A stretch of DNA of 60,762 bases from Pseudomonas sp. (GCA_022448005.1 JAKUTK010000028.1:1-60762); one strand, 5' to 3'. Numbered from the stretch's first letter, positions 9,856 through 19,620 are shown. The notes: generated by a model from the sequence alone, not told the origin. Program-made: numbers and translations.

Positions 9856-9877
9856 TGTTTTGACAAATGTTGAAACA
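9856..9877. promoter_or_regulatory. Imperfect palindrome between symporter and XRE regulator (possible operator)
   Basis: A 22-base dyad with arms TGTTT / AAACA and an inner ACA / TGT core; 16 of 22 positions agree with the reverse complement. It is 20 bases upstream of the symporter start and about 110 bases upstream of the divergent regulator. Position and symmetry fit an operator, but no binding consensus is known to me. Confidence 0.4.
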
Positions 9878-9986
9878 CAGGGCCGGAATGGTTGGCCAGA
9901 CTCGATGGTCATGCAATTACGCGGATCGCGGCGATCTGGCGCGAGTTGATGCTAAAATCGCGCCGCTCGCATCACAGGGATCGACC

Positions 9987-10808
9987 ATGCAAGACCACCT
10001 CGGCGCCAATCTCAAGCTGCTCTGCAGCCATTACCGCTCGATCGCCGAGGTCTGTCGCAAGCTGACGATCAACCGCGCTCAGTTCAATAAATACCTGAAT
10101 GGCCAGAGCCGCCCCACCGCTCACAACCTCAAGCGCATCTGTGATTTCTTCGGGGTCGAAGGCTACGAGCTGAGCCTGCCCAGCGACCAATTCACCCAGC
10201 TGATCGGCATGCGCAGCCATGACCAGGAACGCATCGCCGCCAGCGACCCACTGCTCGAGCTGTTCCAGCCGATGCGCGACAACGCCAACAGCCTGTCGCG
10301 TTACTGCGGCTACTACTTCGAATACGCCAACTGCATGTCCGTGCCGGGGCAGATCCTGCTGTCGCTGGTGCATTTGCGCGAGGATCGCGGCAGCTACGTG
10401 TTCGAGCGACAGGAACGCCAGGAGCAGTCGCGCCCCGACAACCCCAAGCAGGAGGACTGGGTCGTGCGCTGCCGCTACCTGGGTGCGGCGTTCTATCTCC
10501 AGGACCGTTTGTTTCTCATCGACTACGAGTCGCTGACGGGAAATGAAATGAGCCAGACCATCCTCATTCCCAGCTTCAAAAGTCGCATCAGCCGTCTCAA
10601 CGGTCTGAAGACTGGCGTTTCCAGCGGTGACCGCCGCACCCCGGCCTGCACCCGGGTGGTCTGGGAATACCTGGGCCGTGAGATCAACCGGGTCAATGCC
10701 TATCGGCAGGTGATGCTCTATGGCCTGGATGATCCGCGCATCGACCCAGAAATCCGCGAGCGACTGGCGGCGGTATCGTTGCGCGACGGGCTGTTCGAAA
10801 TCGAGTAG
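9987..10808 (+). CDS. XRE-type helix-turn-helix transcriptional regulator
   Basis: Protein of 273 residues. An N-terminal helix-turn-helix of the Xre/HTH_3 type (about 5-60) is seen in the stretch ending NRAQFNKYLNGQSRPTAHNL and CDFFGVEGYEL; the rest, about 200 residues, has no domain I can name and contains a tract rich in charged residues (RQERQEQSRPDNPKQED). I set the start at the ATG at 9987 because it directly precedes the HTH; the frame is open back to 9867. A candidate -10 element, TAAAAT, lies at 9953-9958. It is divergent from the AGCS symporter, making that gene a plausible target. The C-terminal part could be a ligand-sensing domain. Confidence 0.8.
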   Translation: MQDHLGANLKLLCSHYRSIAEVCRKLTINRAQFNKYLNGQSRPTAHNLKRICDFFGVEGYELSLPSDQFTQLIGMRSHDQERIAASDPLLELFQPMRDNANSLSRYCGYYFEYANCMSVPGQILLSLVHLREDRGSYVFERQERQEQSRPDNPKQEDWVVRCRYLGAAFYLQDRLFLIDYESLTGNEMSQTILIPSFKSRISRLNGLKTGVSSGDRRTPACTRVVWEYLGREINRVNAYRQVMLYGLDDPRIDPEIRERLAAVSLRDGLFEIE

Positions 10809-10905
10809 CGACGCATAGCCCTCTTCCGATCAGGGCATTGCGTATGACGTCGAGCGTCCAAGCAGGGCCAACGGCGCGTTGCTCCCCGCTGGCCGTCGAT
10901 AGCTT

Positions 10906-11664
10906 TCAGCAGAGTTCGGGGTGTTTGGCGCAGGTGCCGTAGCCCTCGGTCTTCATCTCATCCAATGCTGCTTGCAGGCGCTGAACAACCTCATCGGGCG
11001 TTTCTTTATTTAGCGCTAGATAAAGGTTGGAGGTCTTGAATGCCAGCGCTGTATTGAGACCGCTGACGCCTTCCTGCTTGGCGTAGTAGCGCCAGACTGG
11101 ATCGGCGGTCGCCCAAAGGTCGATCTTGCCGCTGAGTAGCTTCTGTATGTTTTCCTGATCGCGAAACGAAGTGACTGGGGTGAGGCCCTGCGCTTCGATA
11201 CGCTGGCTCACGGCGCTGCCCTTGTAGGCACCCACTTTGTAGGATTTGGCCTCGTCCAGGCTGCTTAACTTTAATGTGGAGCCTGGTTTGGAAAGCAGCA
11301 CGCTCTCATATTGACCTATGGGACCGACCCACTTGAATAGCTCGCGGCGTTCATCGGTCATGGATGTGGCAAATAGACCGTGGTTGGGCAACTCCAGGGT
11401 TGCTTGATAGATGCGACTCCAGGGGAAGCGCAGCGTCATCGAGTAGGCGATGTCGGCACGTTTGAACATCTCGCGAACGACGTCAGCGCTGGCACCTTGA
11501 ATATGTTCCTCACGTGCGAAATTCCTGCCATCGTCGGCCATGGCGAAGGGTGGGAAATTCTGAGTTTGAACCGCTACTTCATAGCCTTGCGGAAGTTCAG
11601 CAATGGCGAGCGGCGCGTCGACGAGCGTGCTGAACAACAGGGTAATGGCGAGTAGTTTGCGCAT
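10906..11664 (-). CDS. Periplasmic substrate-binding protein, SBP_bac_3 type (orphan, paralogue 1)
   Basis: Secreted protein of 252 residues: a signal peptide (MRKLLAITLLFSTLVDAPLAIA) is followed by a bacterial extracellular solute-binding fold. Shared blocks with the two proteins at 50568-52383 include NFPPFAMADDGRNFA, REMFKRADI, LRFPWSRIY, ELFKWVGPIG and KIDLWATADP. Unlike its paralogues it ends in a tail with two cysteines (GTCAKHPELC). No permease or ATPase gene is adjacent. The ATG at 11664 has GAAGG a few bases upstream. It could feed a transporter encoded elsewhere, or act as a sensor partner; the ligand is unknown, an amino acid being the family default. Confidence 0.85.
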   Translation of the reverse strand: MRKLLAITLLFSTLVDAPLAIAELPQGYEVAVQTQNFPPFAMADDGRNFAREEHIQGASADVVREMFKRADIAYSMTLRFPWSRIYQATLELPNHGLFATSMTDERRELFKWVGPIGQYESVLLSKPGSTLKLSSLDEAKSYKVGAYKGSAVSQRIEAQGLTPVTSFRDQENIQKLLSGKIDLWATADPVWRYYAKQEGVSGLNTALAFKTSNLYLALNKETPDEVVQRLQAALDEMKTEGYGTCAKHPELC

Positions 11665-11830
11665 GAGGCCTTCATAATGTCGGCGGAGTTTACGCAAGGG
11701 CTGGAAATGGCAGCTTGTGGCGCATCACGCTTTGGCTCGTGCATCTGGCGCCGCCTCGGCCGAAACGGCGCCGTTGCCTCTCAGTTAAAACGATGAGAGA
11801 GCTATAGCGCCGCCGGCTTGTCGAAGTGGG

Positions 11831-13255
11831 TTACGCCTTCAGCGGCACCAGCCGCGGCGCGATCATGTTTTCCGGGCGCAGGATGTCGTCGAGCGTGGCG
11901 TCGTCGAGCAGTTGTTCCTCGCGCACCAGTTCCAACACGCCGCGGCCGCTGAGCAGTGCCTGGCCGGCGATGCGGGTGGCGTTCTCGTAGCCGATGTAGG
12001 GATTGAGTGCGGTGATCAGTCCGATGGAGCTTTCCATCAACTGACGGCAGCGATCCTCGTTGGCGGTGATGCCAATGATGCAATGCTCGCGCAGCATGTC
12101 CATGGCGCGTTGCAGCAGGCGGATCGAGTCGAAAAGCTTGAAGGCAATCAGCGGCTCCATGACGTTGAGCTGCAGCTGTCCGGCTTCGGCCGCCATGGTC
12201 AGGGCCAGATCGTTGCCGATCACTTCGAACGCAACCTGATTGACCGCCTCGGGAATCACCGGGTTGACCTTGCCCGGCATGATCGAGCTGCCCGGCTGGC
12301 GCGGCGGCAGGTTGATCTCGTTGATGCCGGTACGCGGGCCGCTGGAGAGCAGGCGCAGGTCGTTACAAATCTTCGACAGCTTCACCGCCAGCCGCTTGAG
12401 CATGCTGGAGAAGGTGACGAAGGCGCCCATGTCCGAGGTGGCTTCGATCAGGTCGGCAGCAGGTTTCAGCGGGTGGCCGCTGATTGTGGCCAGGCGCTGC
12501 ACCGCCAGGTTCTGGTAGTTCGGGTCGGCGTTGATCCCGGTGCCGATGGCGGTGCCGCCGAGGTTGACCTCGACCAGCAGCTGCGGCGCGATCAGGCGCA
12601 GGTGCTCAAGGTCCTCGCCGAGGGTGGTGGCAAACGCTCGGAATTCCTGGCCGAGGGTCATGGGCACTGCGTCCTGCAGCTGGGTGCGGCCCATCTTGAG
12701 GATGTGCGCAAATTCCCCCGACTTGCCGGCGAAGGCTTGTACCAGGCTGTCGAGGCTGGCCAGCAGGGTGTCATGCCCCAGCAGCAGGCCGAGGCGGATG
12801 GCGGTCGGGTAGGCGTCGTTGGTCGACTGTGCCATGTTGACGTCGTTGTTCGGGTGCAGGTGGCGATACTCGCCCTTGGTGTGGCCCATGTATTCCAGGG
12901 CCAGATTGGCGATCACCTCATTGGCGTTCATGTTGGTCGAGGTGCCGGCGCCGCCCTGAATCATGTCGACGACGAACTGCTCGTGGTGCTCGCCGCGGAT
13001 CAGGTGCGCGCAGGCCTGACTGATCGCCGTGTGCTTGGCGCCGCTGAGATGGCCGAGTTCTCGGTTGGCGTCCGCCGCCGCCTGCTTGACCATGGCCAGC
13101 GCCACCACCAGTTTTGGAAAGTGCGATAGCGGCACGCCGGACAGGTGGAAGTTGCGCACAGCGCGCAGGGTCTGGATGCCGTAGTAGGCGTCAGCAGGTA
13201 CTTCGAGGGAGCCAAGCAGGTCTTTTTCAAGGCGGAACGATGCAGCGGAGGACAT
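11831..13255 (-). CDS. aspA: Aspartate ammonia-lyase
   Basis: Cytosolic enzyme of 474 residues that converts L-aspartate to fumarate and ammonia. The fumarase/aspartase signature GSSIMPGKVNP, whose mobile loop carries the catalytic Ser, is present around residue 320, and the N-terminus MSSAASFRLEKDLLGSLEVP is family-typical, which fixes the ATG at 13255 rather than the upstream in-frame start at 13267. It is transcribed away from a LysR regulator 190 bases away that is a likely controller. Length is normal for AspA. Confidence 0.95.
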   Translation of the reverse strand: MSSAASFRLEKDLLGSLEVPADAYYGIQTLRAVRNFHLSGVPLSHFPKLVVALAMVKQAAADANRELGHLSGAKHTAISQACAHLIRGEHHEQFVVDMIQGGAGTSTNMNANEVIANLALEYMGHTKGEYRHLHPNNDVNMAQSTNDAYPTAIRLGLLLGHDTLLASLDSLVQAFAGKSGEFAHILKMGRTQLQDAVPMTLGQEFRAFATTLGEDLEHLRLIAPQLLVEVNLGGTAIGTGINADPNYQNLAVQRLATISGHPLKPAADLIEATSDMGAFVTFSSMLKRLAVKLSKICNDLRLLSSGPRTGINEINLPPRQPGSSIMPGKVNPVIPEAVNQVAFEVIGNDLALTMAAEAGQLQLNVMEPLIAFKLFDSIRLLQRAMDMLREHCIIGITANEDRCRQLMESSIGLITALNPYIGYENATRIAGQALLSGRGVLELVREEQLLDDATLDDILRPENMIAPRLVPLKA

Positions 13256-13445
13256 GAGAATTCTCATCCGAGAGAAAAGCGGAAATTGCCGCGAAGGCCG
13301 CTACCATAGGATCTCAGCGGCTTTTTCGGCTAATGCCGTTAAGCGCTGGGTCATGCATGATCGGCATAGCGGTGGTGTGACGTCATTCGGCTGAGAAACG
13401 TTATTGCTGCCCATCAGCACCCTATTGATTGCTTCGGGAGTCGGC

Positions 13446-14351
13446 ATGAACATCGAAACCAAGTGGCTGGAGGATCTGGTCGCTCTGGCCGCGACTCGAA
13501 GTTTTTCCAAGGCAGCGGAGCGTCGCTTCGTCACCCAGCCGGCGTTCAGTCGGCGCATCCGCAGCCTGGAAAACTGCCTTGGATTGACCTTGGTGAACCG
13601 CGCCAAGACGCCGGTCGAGCTGACCGAGGCGGGCCAGCTGTTTCTCGTCACCGCGCGCAACATGATCGATCAGATCGGCGAGGTGGTGCATTACCTGCAC
13701 AACCTCGAGGGGCAGCGCGGCGAAGTGCTGCAGATCGCCGCCGCGCATTCATTGGCGCTGGGCTTCTTTCCCGAATGGCTGGCGCGTCTGCGTCAGGATG
13801 GGGTGCCGGTGAACAGCCGTCTGGTCGCAACCAATGTCGGCGAGGCGGTCCATTCGCTACGCGAGGGCACCTGCGACCTGATCCTCGCCTACTACGATCC
13901 GGATGCTGCGCTGCAGATGGATCCTGAGCTGTTCCCGTCCCTGTCGCTGGGCCGCACTGAAATCGTGCCGGTGTGCGCGGTCGATGCCGCTGGCGAGCCC
14001 CTGTTCGATCCAGACAGCGGGCAGAGCGTCCCGCTGCTGGCCTACAGCGCTGGCGCCTCGCTCGGCCGCTCGGTCAATTTGCTGTTACGTCAGCGCGGAC
14101 TGCGCTCCTCGACGGTGTACGAAACGGCGATGGCCGACAGCCTGAAAAGCATGGCGATGCAGCGACTCGGCCTGGCCTGGGTGCCGCGACTGAGCGTGAC
14201 GGCCGAGCTGGAGCGCGGCGAACTGGTGGTTTGCGGCGGCGAGCACTGGCGCGTGCCGCTGGAGATCCGCTTGTACCGCTGCGCGTTGGTGCGCAAGGCA
14301 CCGGTGCGGTTGCTCTGGCGCAAGCTGGAAGGCGGTGCAGGGCGGATATAA
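13446..14351 (+). CDS. LysR-family transcriptional regulator (next to aspA)
   Basis: Regulator of 301 residues. The winged HTH occupies about residues 4-63, including ATRSFSKAAERRFVTQPAFSRRI; the remainder is the two-lobed LysR effector domain. The ATG at 13446 is preceded by GGGAG with good spacing. Divergent orientation relative to aspA, with a 190-base shared intergenic region, is the classic layout for a LysR regulator and its target, so control of aspartate breakdown is the best guess. The inducer cannot be read from the sequence. Confidence 0.9.
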   Translation: MNIETKWLEDLVALAATRSFSKAAERRFVTQPAFSRRIRSLENCLGLTLVNRAKTPVELTEAGQLFLVTARNMIDQIGEVVHYLHNLEGQRGEVLQIAAAHSLALGFFPEWLARLRQDGVPVNSRLVATNVGEAVHSLREGTCDLILAYYDPDAALQMDPELFPSLSLGRTEIVPVCAVDAAGEPLFDPDSGQSVPLLAYSAGASLGRSVNLLLRQRGLRSSTVYETAMADSLKSMAMQRLGLAWVPRLSVTAELERGELVVCGGEHWRVPLEIRLYRCALVRKAPVRLLWRKLEGGAGRI

Positions 14352-14451
14352 GACCGACTGAGCCATTGGTCGGAGGCAGGCGATCTTTTCGAGCGTGGTG
14401 ATATCATGGAGCCACTATTCTATTGCGATTGTCTCGCCCACCGGAGCTATT

Positions 14452-17361
14452 GTGCCCCCAACCCCTCACATTGGTCTGCGCCGCTGGATATGGCGCGCCT
14501 TCATACGAAGTGCCTTGATCCCCCTGGTGCTGGTGGAGGCCGGGCTTATCGCAGTCTATCTGCTGAGCAACCAGGCCGTGCGCGACGCACAGATCAACTA
14601 CCTGCGCGAGACGGCGTTGCACGATTTGCAGGCTTCGGCGGGGCAGGAAGCCCGGGTGGTCGATGAACAGCTCCGTCATATCGGTGCATTGACCGACTTC
14701 TACCGCGACATGACAGAACAAACCCTGGCGGGAACCGCGGCCGTGGCTCCAGTGCCTCTGGCCCTGACCGAAGATGGGGTGCGTTATACGCCAGACGACA
14801 ACGGTGGCGCGGCAGTTTTCTATTCCAATGTCATCGCACCGGAGCAGCAGGATCTGGATAAGGTTGCACGGCTTACAGCGCTGGATTCGTTCATGCAGGG
14901 GTTGCAAAAAACCAACCCCCTCGTCGCTAGCATCTACTTCAACAGCCATGACAGCCTTAACCACATCTATCCCTGGTTCCTGACGCCCGACCAGTATCCG
15001 CACGACATGGTCATACCCGACTACAACTTCTACTACCTCGCAGACGCCACTCATAATCCCGAACGCAAGGTCGTATGGACCGATGTCTACCTCGATCCGG
15101 CCGGCCATGGCTGGATGATGTCGGCCATTGCTCCGGTCTACCGCGGCGATTTCCTGGAAGGCGTTGCCGGCCTCGATGTGACGGTAGGCGGCATTCTCGA
15201 CCATATCGGCGAGCTGCAGGTGCCGTGGAATGGCTATGCAGTGCTGGTGAGCAATGACCTGACCATCATGGCGTTGCCCTCGCGTGGCGAAGGCGACTTC
15301 GGCCTGAACGAGTTGACCACCCATTCCTATGAAGAGGCAATTCGCCGGGAAACCCTGAAACCCGAGGACTTCAACCTTGGCCGGCGCGAGGCGACGCAAC
15401 AGCTGGCGCAAGCCATCACCGACGCGCCTGATGGCGTGCAGACGGTGTTTCTTGGCGGGCGTTCCCAACTGGTGGCCTGGACGACCATCGAACAAACGGG
15501 CTGGCGCCTGCTTACAGTGGTCGACGAAGAGGCCGTCTTCGAGAAGACCAACGAGTTGGCCAGTGAATACCGCACCTTGGGTTACTGGCTGATCGTCGGA
15601 CTGGTGGTGTTCTACTTCGTGTTCTTCGGCTTCATGTGGCGACGCGCGCGTCAGTTGAGTCAGCGTTTGCTCACCCCAATAGCCGGAATCTCCCGGATGA
15701 TGACCGAGATCGGTGCCGGCCGCTGGAGGCCGGAACCGACCGATTCGCGTATCCGTGAACTGGACGAGATGGCCAGCCATACCGCGGCGATCGGCGAACA
15801 GCTCGAGCGCAGCGAAAGCGATCGCGAGCGTGCCCAGTCGCGTCTTCAGCTGGTGCTGGAAAGCGCAACCGAAAGTATCTGGGAACGCAGTGCAGACAGC
15901 ACCATTCAAGTGCGGGGTCGCTTCTCCAAGCGCTTCAGCATGCCGACCACCATGCAGGAAGCGGCGTTCATCGATCGCGTGCATCCGGACGATCGCGCGG
16001 CCATTCAGACGGCGCTCGAGCGCGTGGCCGCGGGCGCCCAGGACTACTCCGTCGAGTTTCGCTTCGCTGACGGCAACGGCCGATATGCGTGGTTGCTTAG
16101 CCGTGGCAAGGTGCTCGAGCGAGACCCCGAAAGCGGCATGGTGCGCGTCATGGCCGGTACGCATGTGGACATCGATGCGCTCAAGCGCGTCGAAGCCGAC
16201 TTACGCGCTTCTTCACTCGAAGCGCAGGCGGCGAGCGAAGCCAAAACGCGGTTCATTTCCAGCATGAGCCATGAGCTGCGCACGCCGCTCAATGCCATTC
16301 TCGGTTTCGCGCAGCTGATGAAGCTTGAGCGGGTAGCTAGTGAGGCAGAGTCGGGCGATATCGAGTATCTGGATGAAATTCTGCTTGCCAGCCAGCACCT
16401 GAGCCATCTGGTAGAGGACATCCTGGACTGGTCCAACGTCCAGGCGGACGACCGCCAGCGGGAGCTCAAGCCCTTGGCGGTGCGCGAACTACTCCAGGAA
16501 TGCGCGGATATGGTGAGCGCCGAGGTCCAGCAGCGTGATCTGCGTCTGAATCTCGATCTCCCAGGCGAGTCGCTGCAGATTGCCGCAGACCGGCGGCGGT
16601 TGCGCCAGGTGATTCTCAACCTGCTATCCAACGCCATGAAGTACAACAAGGTGGGAGGCGACATCACCCTGACCTATCAGGTAGCGGCTGGCCATGTTCG
16701 GCTGATCGTCGAGGACACCGGAATAGGCATCCCGGCCGAAAAGCAGGACCAGGTTTTCGAGCCCTTTCAGCGTCTGGGTCGTGAAAATACGGCGATTCTC
16801 GGCACAGGCATCGGCCTTTCGCTCTGCAAAGAGTTCGCGGCTCACCAAAATGGCGTGATGGGGTTGCACAGCGAAGAGGGTATCGGCAGCAGCTTCTGGA
16901 TCGAGTTGCCAGTGTTGGACGTTGCGTTGGCTCCGGCTTCGGATGCCGCGGCCAAGCCGGTCGCCGCAAGGGCCGCACCGGGTTGCGCGACGGTGCTCTA
17001 TGTCGAGGACAATCCGGCCAGCCAGTTTTTAGTGCGCAAGGCGCTCGAGCCTATGTGCTCGATCGAGATTGAGGGAGATGGGCGGGTGGCGCTTGAGCGT
17101 ATTCTGGCTAACCCGCCAGAATTGTTACTGCTCGACCTTAACCTGCCTGGCCTGAGCGGCGATGAAGTGCTGCGGCAGCTGCGCCAACACAGTCAGACCC
17201 GAGATGTACCGGTTGTAGTGCTCAGCGCAGCCGTTTATGAGGACGCCGGGCGGCTAAGCGGCCTAGAGTACCAGGCACTCATGGTTAAGCCGATAGACAT
17301 AGATGAGCTGCGGCAACTGGTTGCCGAAATCCTGAACGAAGGTGAAAACCATGCTCCCTGA
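14452..17361 (+). CDS. dCache-PAS hybrid sensor histidine kinase/response regulator (copy 2)
   Basis: Inner-membrane hybrid kinase of 969 residues with the same domain order as the kinase at 4464-7328: transmembrane segment, double-Cache (YFNSHDSLNHIYPWF, VYLDPAGHGWMMSAIAPVYR), transmembrane segment, HAMP-like linker, PAS_3, HisKA with His607 (MSHELRTPLNAILG), HATPase (LLNLLSNAMKYNK, GTGIGLSLC) and a receiver with Asp895 (LLLDLNLPGLSG). I prefer the GTG start at 14452, with GGAG five bases upstream, matching the GTG start of its paralogue; the frame is open back to 14395. It overlaps the next gene by 11 bases, so it and the HD-GYP regulator form one operon and probably one phosphorelay. Confidence 0.93.
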   Translation: MPPTPHIGLRRWIWRAFIRSALIPLVLVEAGLIAVYLLSNQAVRDAQINYLRETALHDLQASAGQEARVVDEQLRHIGALTDFYRDMTEQTLAGTAAVAPVPLALTEDGVRYTPDDNGGAAVFYSNVIAPEQQDLDKVARLTALDSFMQGLQKTNPLVASIYFNSHDSLNHIYPWFLTPDQYPHDMVIPDYNFYYLADATHNPERKVVWTDVYLDPAGHGWMMSAIAPVYRGDFLEGVAGLDVTVGGILDHIGELQVPWNGYAVLVSNDLTIMALPSRGEGDFGLNELTTHSYEEAIRRETLKPEDFNLGRREATQQLAQAITDAPDGVQTVFLGGRSQLVAWTTIEQTGWRLLTVVDEEAVFEKTNELASEYRTLGYWLIVGLVVFYFVFFGFMWRRARQLSQRLLTPIAGISRMMTEIGAGRWRPEPTDSRIRELDEMASHTAAIGEQLERSESDRERAQSRLQLVLESATESIWERSADSTIQVRGRFSKRFSMPTTMQEAAFIDRVHPDDRAAIQTALERVAAGAQDYSVEFRFADGNGRYAWLLSRGKVLERDPESGMVRVMAGTHVDIDALKRVEADLRASSLEAQAASEAKTRFISSMSHELRTPLNAILGFAQLMKLERVASEAESGDIEYLDEILLASQHLSHLVEDILDWSNVQADDRQRELKPLAVRELLQECADMVSAEVQQRDLRLNLDLPGESLQIAADRRRLRQVILNLLSNAMKYNKVGGDITLTYQVAAGHVRLIVEDTGIGIPAEKQDQVFEPFQRLGRENTAILGTGIGLSLCKEFAAHQNGVMGLHSEEGIGSSFWIELPVLDVALAPASDAAAKPVAARAAPGCATVLYVEDNPASQFLVRKALEPMCSIEIEGDGRVALERILANPPELLLLDLNLPGLSGDEVLRQLRQHSQTRDVPVVVLSAAVYEDAGRLSGLEYQALMVKPIDIDELRQLVAEILNEGENHAP

Positions 17362-18466
17362 CGCCCTGCGCTTCGCCCGTATCGTTGCTGTGGATGACCA
17401 GCCGGCCAATTTGCGCCTTATCCAGACGAGTCTTCGGGCTTTCGGTGCACGCGAGGTCGAAGTATTCACCGACTCAGCCGCCGCGTTGCAATGGTTACAG
17501 GGCAACCCGTGGGATCTGCTGTTGCTGGACCTCGACATGCCGACGCCCAACGGTTTCGACATCCTGCGGGAATTGCAATCGCGCGATCGCTGCTGCCAGC
17601 CGATCATCATCGTGACTGCCATGACCGATGCAGAAAACCGAAGGCGCGGCCTGGAGTTAGGCGCTAATGATTACCTGAGCAAGCCGCTGGATCTCGCCGA
17701 ACTGCTCCTGCGTGTTCGCAATACACTGCAATTGGGCATGGCCAGCCAGGCACTGGCACGCGAACGGGACGATTTGGAGCGTACCGTCAAGGCGCGCACC
17801 CGGGAGCTGGAAGACAGTTTTCACGCCGTGATCCGGGGGCTCTCTCGGGCCGCTGAATACAAGGACAACGAGACAGGCAACCACATCCTGCGCATCGGCG
17901 AGACGGCAGCGCTCATGGCCTCCGCCCTTGGCTGCGCTCCTCGGTGGGTGGAGCTGCTGCGCCTGGCCGCGCCGATGCACGACGTCGGCAAGATCGGCAT
18001 TCCGGACAGCATTTTACTCAAGCCCGGGCCGCTGACGGCTGCTGAGCGAGAGCTGATGAACCGGCACGCACGAATCGGCCATGACATTCTGCGTGACCAG
18101 ACCCGTTCGCCTCTGCTCGATATGGCTGCTGAGGTCGCCCTCAACCATCATGAACGCTGGGATGGCGGCGGCTATCCCAACAGCTTGCAGGGTGAGGCTA
18201 TACCTCTGTCGGCGCGTATCGTGACCCTTTGCGATGTCTATGACGCGTTGCGTTCAAAACGCCCCTACAAGGAGGCCTGGCCAGTCGAGCGCGCCAGGGC
18301 GCACATCCAGGAGCAGGCAGGCAAGCAGTTTGATCCTAAGCTGGTCGCGCTGCTCGAATCTCTTTATGACGAGATCGAGGCATTACGTGAGGGGCTGACG
18401 GACCCGTCGATGGCTGGCGAAGGTGCGTGCGCCGCCAGCCAGCAACCTGTCCTGTCAAATCGCTAG
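17351..18466 (+). CDS. Response regulator with HD-GYP output domain (putative c-di-GMP phosphodiesterase)
   Basis: Two-domain protein of 371 residues. The receiver (about 10-130) has the acidic pair AVDDQPAN, phospho-acceptor Asp60 ([12 protein letters not shown]) and the Lys of SKPLD. A short coiled segment leads to an HD-GYP domain: HD at 210-211 ([11 protein letters not shown]), then [12 protein letters not shown] with GYP at 274-276 and [13 protein letters not shown]. The complete motif set predicts c-di-GMP hydrolysis. The ATG at 17351 has AAGGTG upstream and lies inside the end of the hybrid kinase gene. Its stop codon overlaps the stop of the convergent adhP gene by four bases. Confidence 0.92.
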   Translation: MLPDALRFARIVAVDDQPANLRLIQTSLRAFGAREVEVFTDSAAALQWLQGNPWDLLLLDLDMPTPNGFDILRELQSRDRCCQPIIIVTAMTDAENRRRGLELGANDYLSKPLDLAELLLRVRNTLQLGMASQALARERDDLERTVKARTRELEDSFHAVIRGLSRAAEYKDNETGNHILRIGETAALMASALGCAPRWVELLRLAAPMHDVGKIGIPDSILLKPGPLTAAERELMNRHARIGHDILRDQTRSPLLDMAAEVALNHHERWDGGGYPNSLQGEAIPLSARIVTLCDVYDALRSKRPYKEAWPVERARAHIQEQAGKQFDPKLVALLESLYDEIEALREGLTDPSMAGEGACAASQQPVLSNR

Positions 18467-19485
18467 CTCGTCAATACGATCCTTCCCTCGATGGTGCCGG
18501 CGCGCATCTGGTCGAAGATCTGGTTGATGTCGTCAAGTTTGCCGCTGTGGATGGTCGCCTTGACCAGGCCTTCGGCGGCGAAATCCAGGGCTTCCTGCAG
18601 ATCCGCGCGGGTGCCGACGATGGAGCCGGTGATGGTGATCGCCTTGAGCACCACGTCGAAGATCGGCGTCGGGAAGTCGCCTGGCGGCAGTCCGACCAGC
18701 GCCACGGTGCCGTGCCGCCGCGCCATGCCGATGGCCTGACCAAAGGCGCTGTTGGATACTGCCGTGACCAGCACGCCATGGGCGCCACCGATGTCGCGCT
18801 GGATCACCTCGACCGGATCTTCCGTGCGGGCGTTGATGGTGAGACTGGCGCCGAGTTTTTTCGCCAGTTCCAGCTTGGCGTCGTCGACGTCGACCGCCGC
18901 CACGTGCAGGCCCATGGCCTTGGCGTACTGCACCGCAACATGCCCCAGCCCGCCGACACCGGAAATCACCACCCACTGGCCCGGTCGTGCATTGGTGACT
19001 TTAAGGCCCTTGTAGACCGTCACGCCCGCACAGAGGATGGGCGCGATTTCGTCGAAGGCCACCTCTTTGGGTAGTAGCCCTACGTAGTTCGGGTCGGCGA
19101 GAACGTACTCGGCGTAACCGCCATTGACCGAGTAACCGGTGTTCTGCTGTTCGGTACACAGTGTTTCCCAGCCGGTCAGGCAGTGCTCACAGCAGCCGCA
19201 GGCACTGTACAACCAGGGCACGCCAACACGGTCGCCTTCCTTGACCCGGCTGACGCCGCTGCCGACTGCTGCCACGTAGCCAACGCCCTCATGCCCGGGA
19301 ATGAACGGTAGGGGCGGGCGCACAGGCCAGTCGCCCTCGACCGCGTGCAGGTCGGTGTGGCAGACGCCACAGGCCTCGATCTTCACTAGGATCTGCCCCG
19401 GGCCGGGTAAGGGAACCTTTACTTCTTCGATGCGCAGCGGTTCACCGTAGGCGTGGGCCACGGCGGCTTTCATGGTCTGGTTCAT
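18463..19485 (-). CDS. adhP: Zinc-dependent alcohol dehydrogenase AdhP
   Basis: Medium-chain dehydrogenase of 340 residues using NAD+ to oxidise ethanol and similar primary alcohols. Catalytic zinc ligands are seen in [10 protein letters not shown] and PGHEGVG; the four-cysteine structural zinc lobe is [15 protein letters not shown]; the nucleotide fold is [17 protein letters not shown]. The ATG at 19485 has a strong AAGGAG seven bases upstream; a longer frame to 19743 covers the intergenic region and is unlikely to be translated. It ends four bases inside the convergent HD-GYP gene (CTAG shared by both stops). Confidence 0.93.
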   Translation of the reverse strand: MNQTMKAAVAHAYGEPLRIEEVKVPLPGPGQILVKIEACGVCHTDLHAVEGDWPVRPPLPFIPGHEGVGYVAAVGSGVSRVKEGDRVGVPWLYSACGCCEHCLTGWETLCTEQQNTGYSVNGGYAEYVLADPNYVGLLPKEVAFDEIAPILCAGVTVYKGLKVTNARPGQWVVISGVGGLGHVAVQYAKAMGLHVAAVDVDDAKLELAKKLGASLTINARTEDPVEVIQRDIGGAHGVLVTAVSNSAFGQAIGMARRHGTVALVGLPPGDFPTPIFDVVLKAITITGSIVGTRADLQEALDFAAEGLVKATIHSGKLDDINQIFDQMRAGTIEGRIVLTS

Positions 19486-19620
19486 GGCTGTCTCCTTGCG
19501 ATCGGAACGCCGAGTCTGCGCCCGGTCTGATGACGGGGCCATTGACCTCCGGCAAGCCAACAAACTTTTTCCGGCGGTTTCAGATGACCGGTCGCAGGTG
19601 CCGGGGGCTGGGGCCTGCGT

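Noticed and set aside
11912..13129. 405-codon frame opposite aspA
   Set aside because: aspA is complete with its signature; the opposite frame has no recognisable domain.
14404..16164. 586-codon reading frame antisense to the second hybrid kinase
   Set aside because: It lies wholly opposite a well-supported kinase with all domain motifs, has no family resemblance and is His/Gln/Arg-rich as expected for antisense frames in GC-rich DNA.
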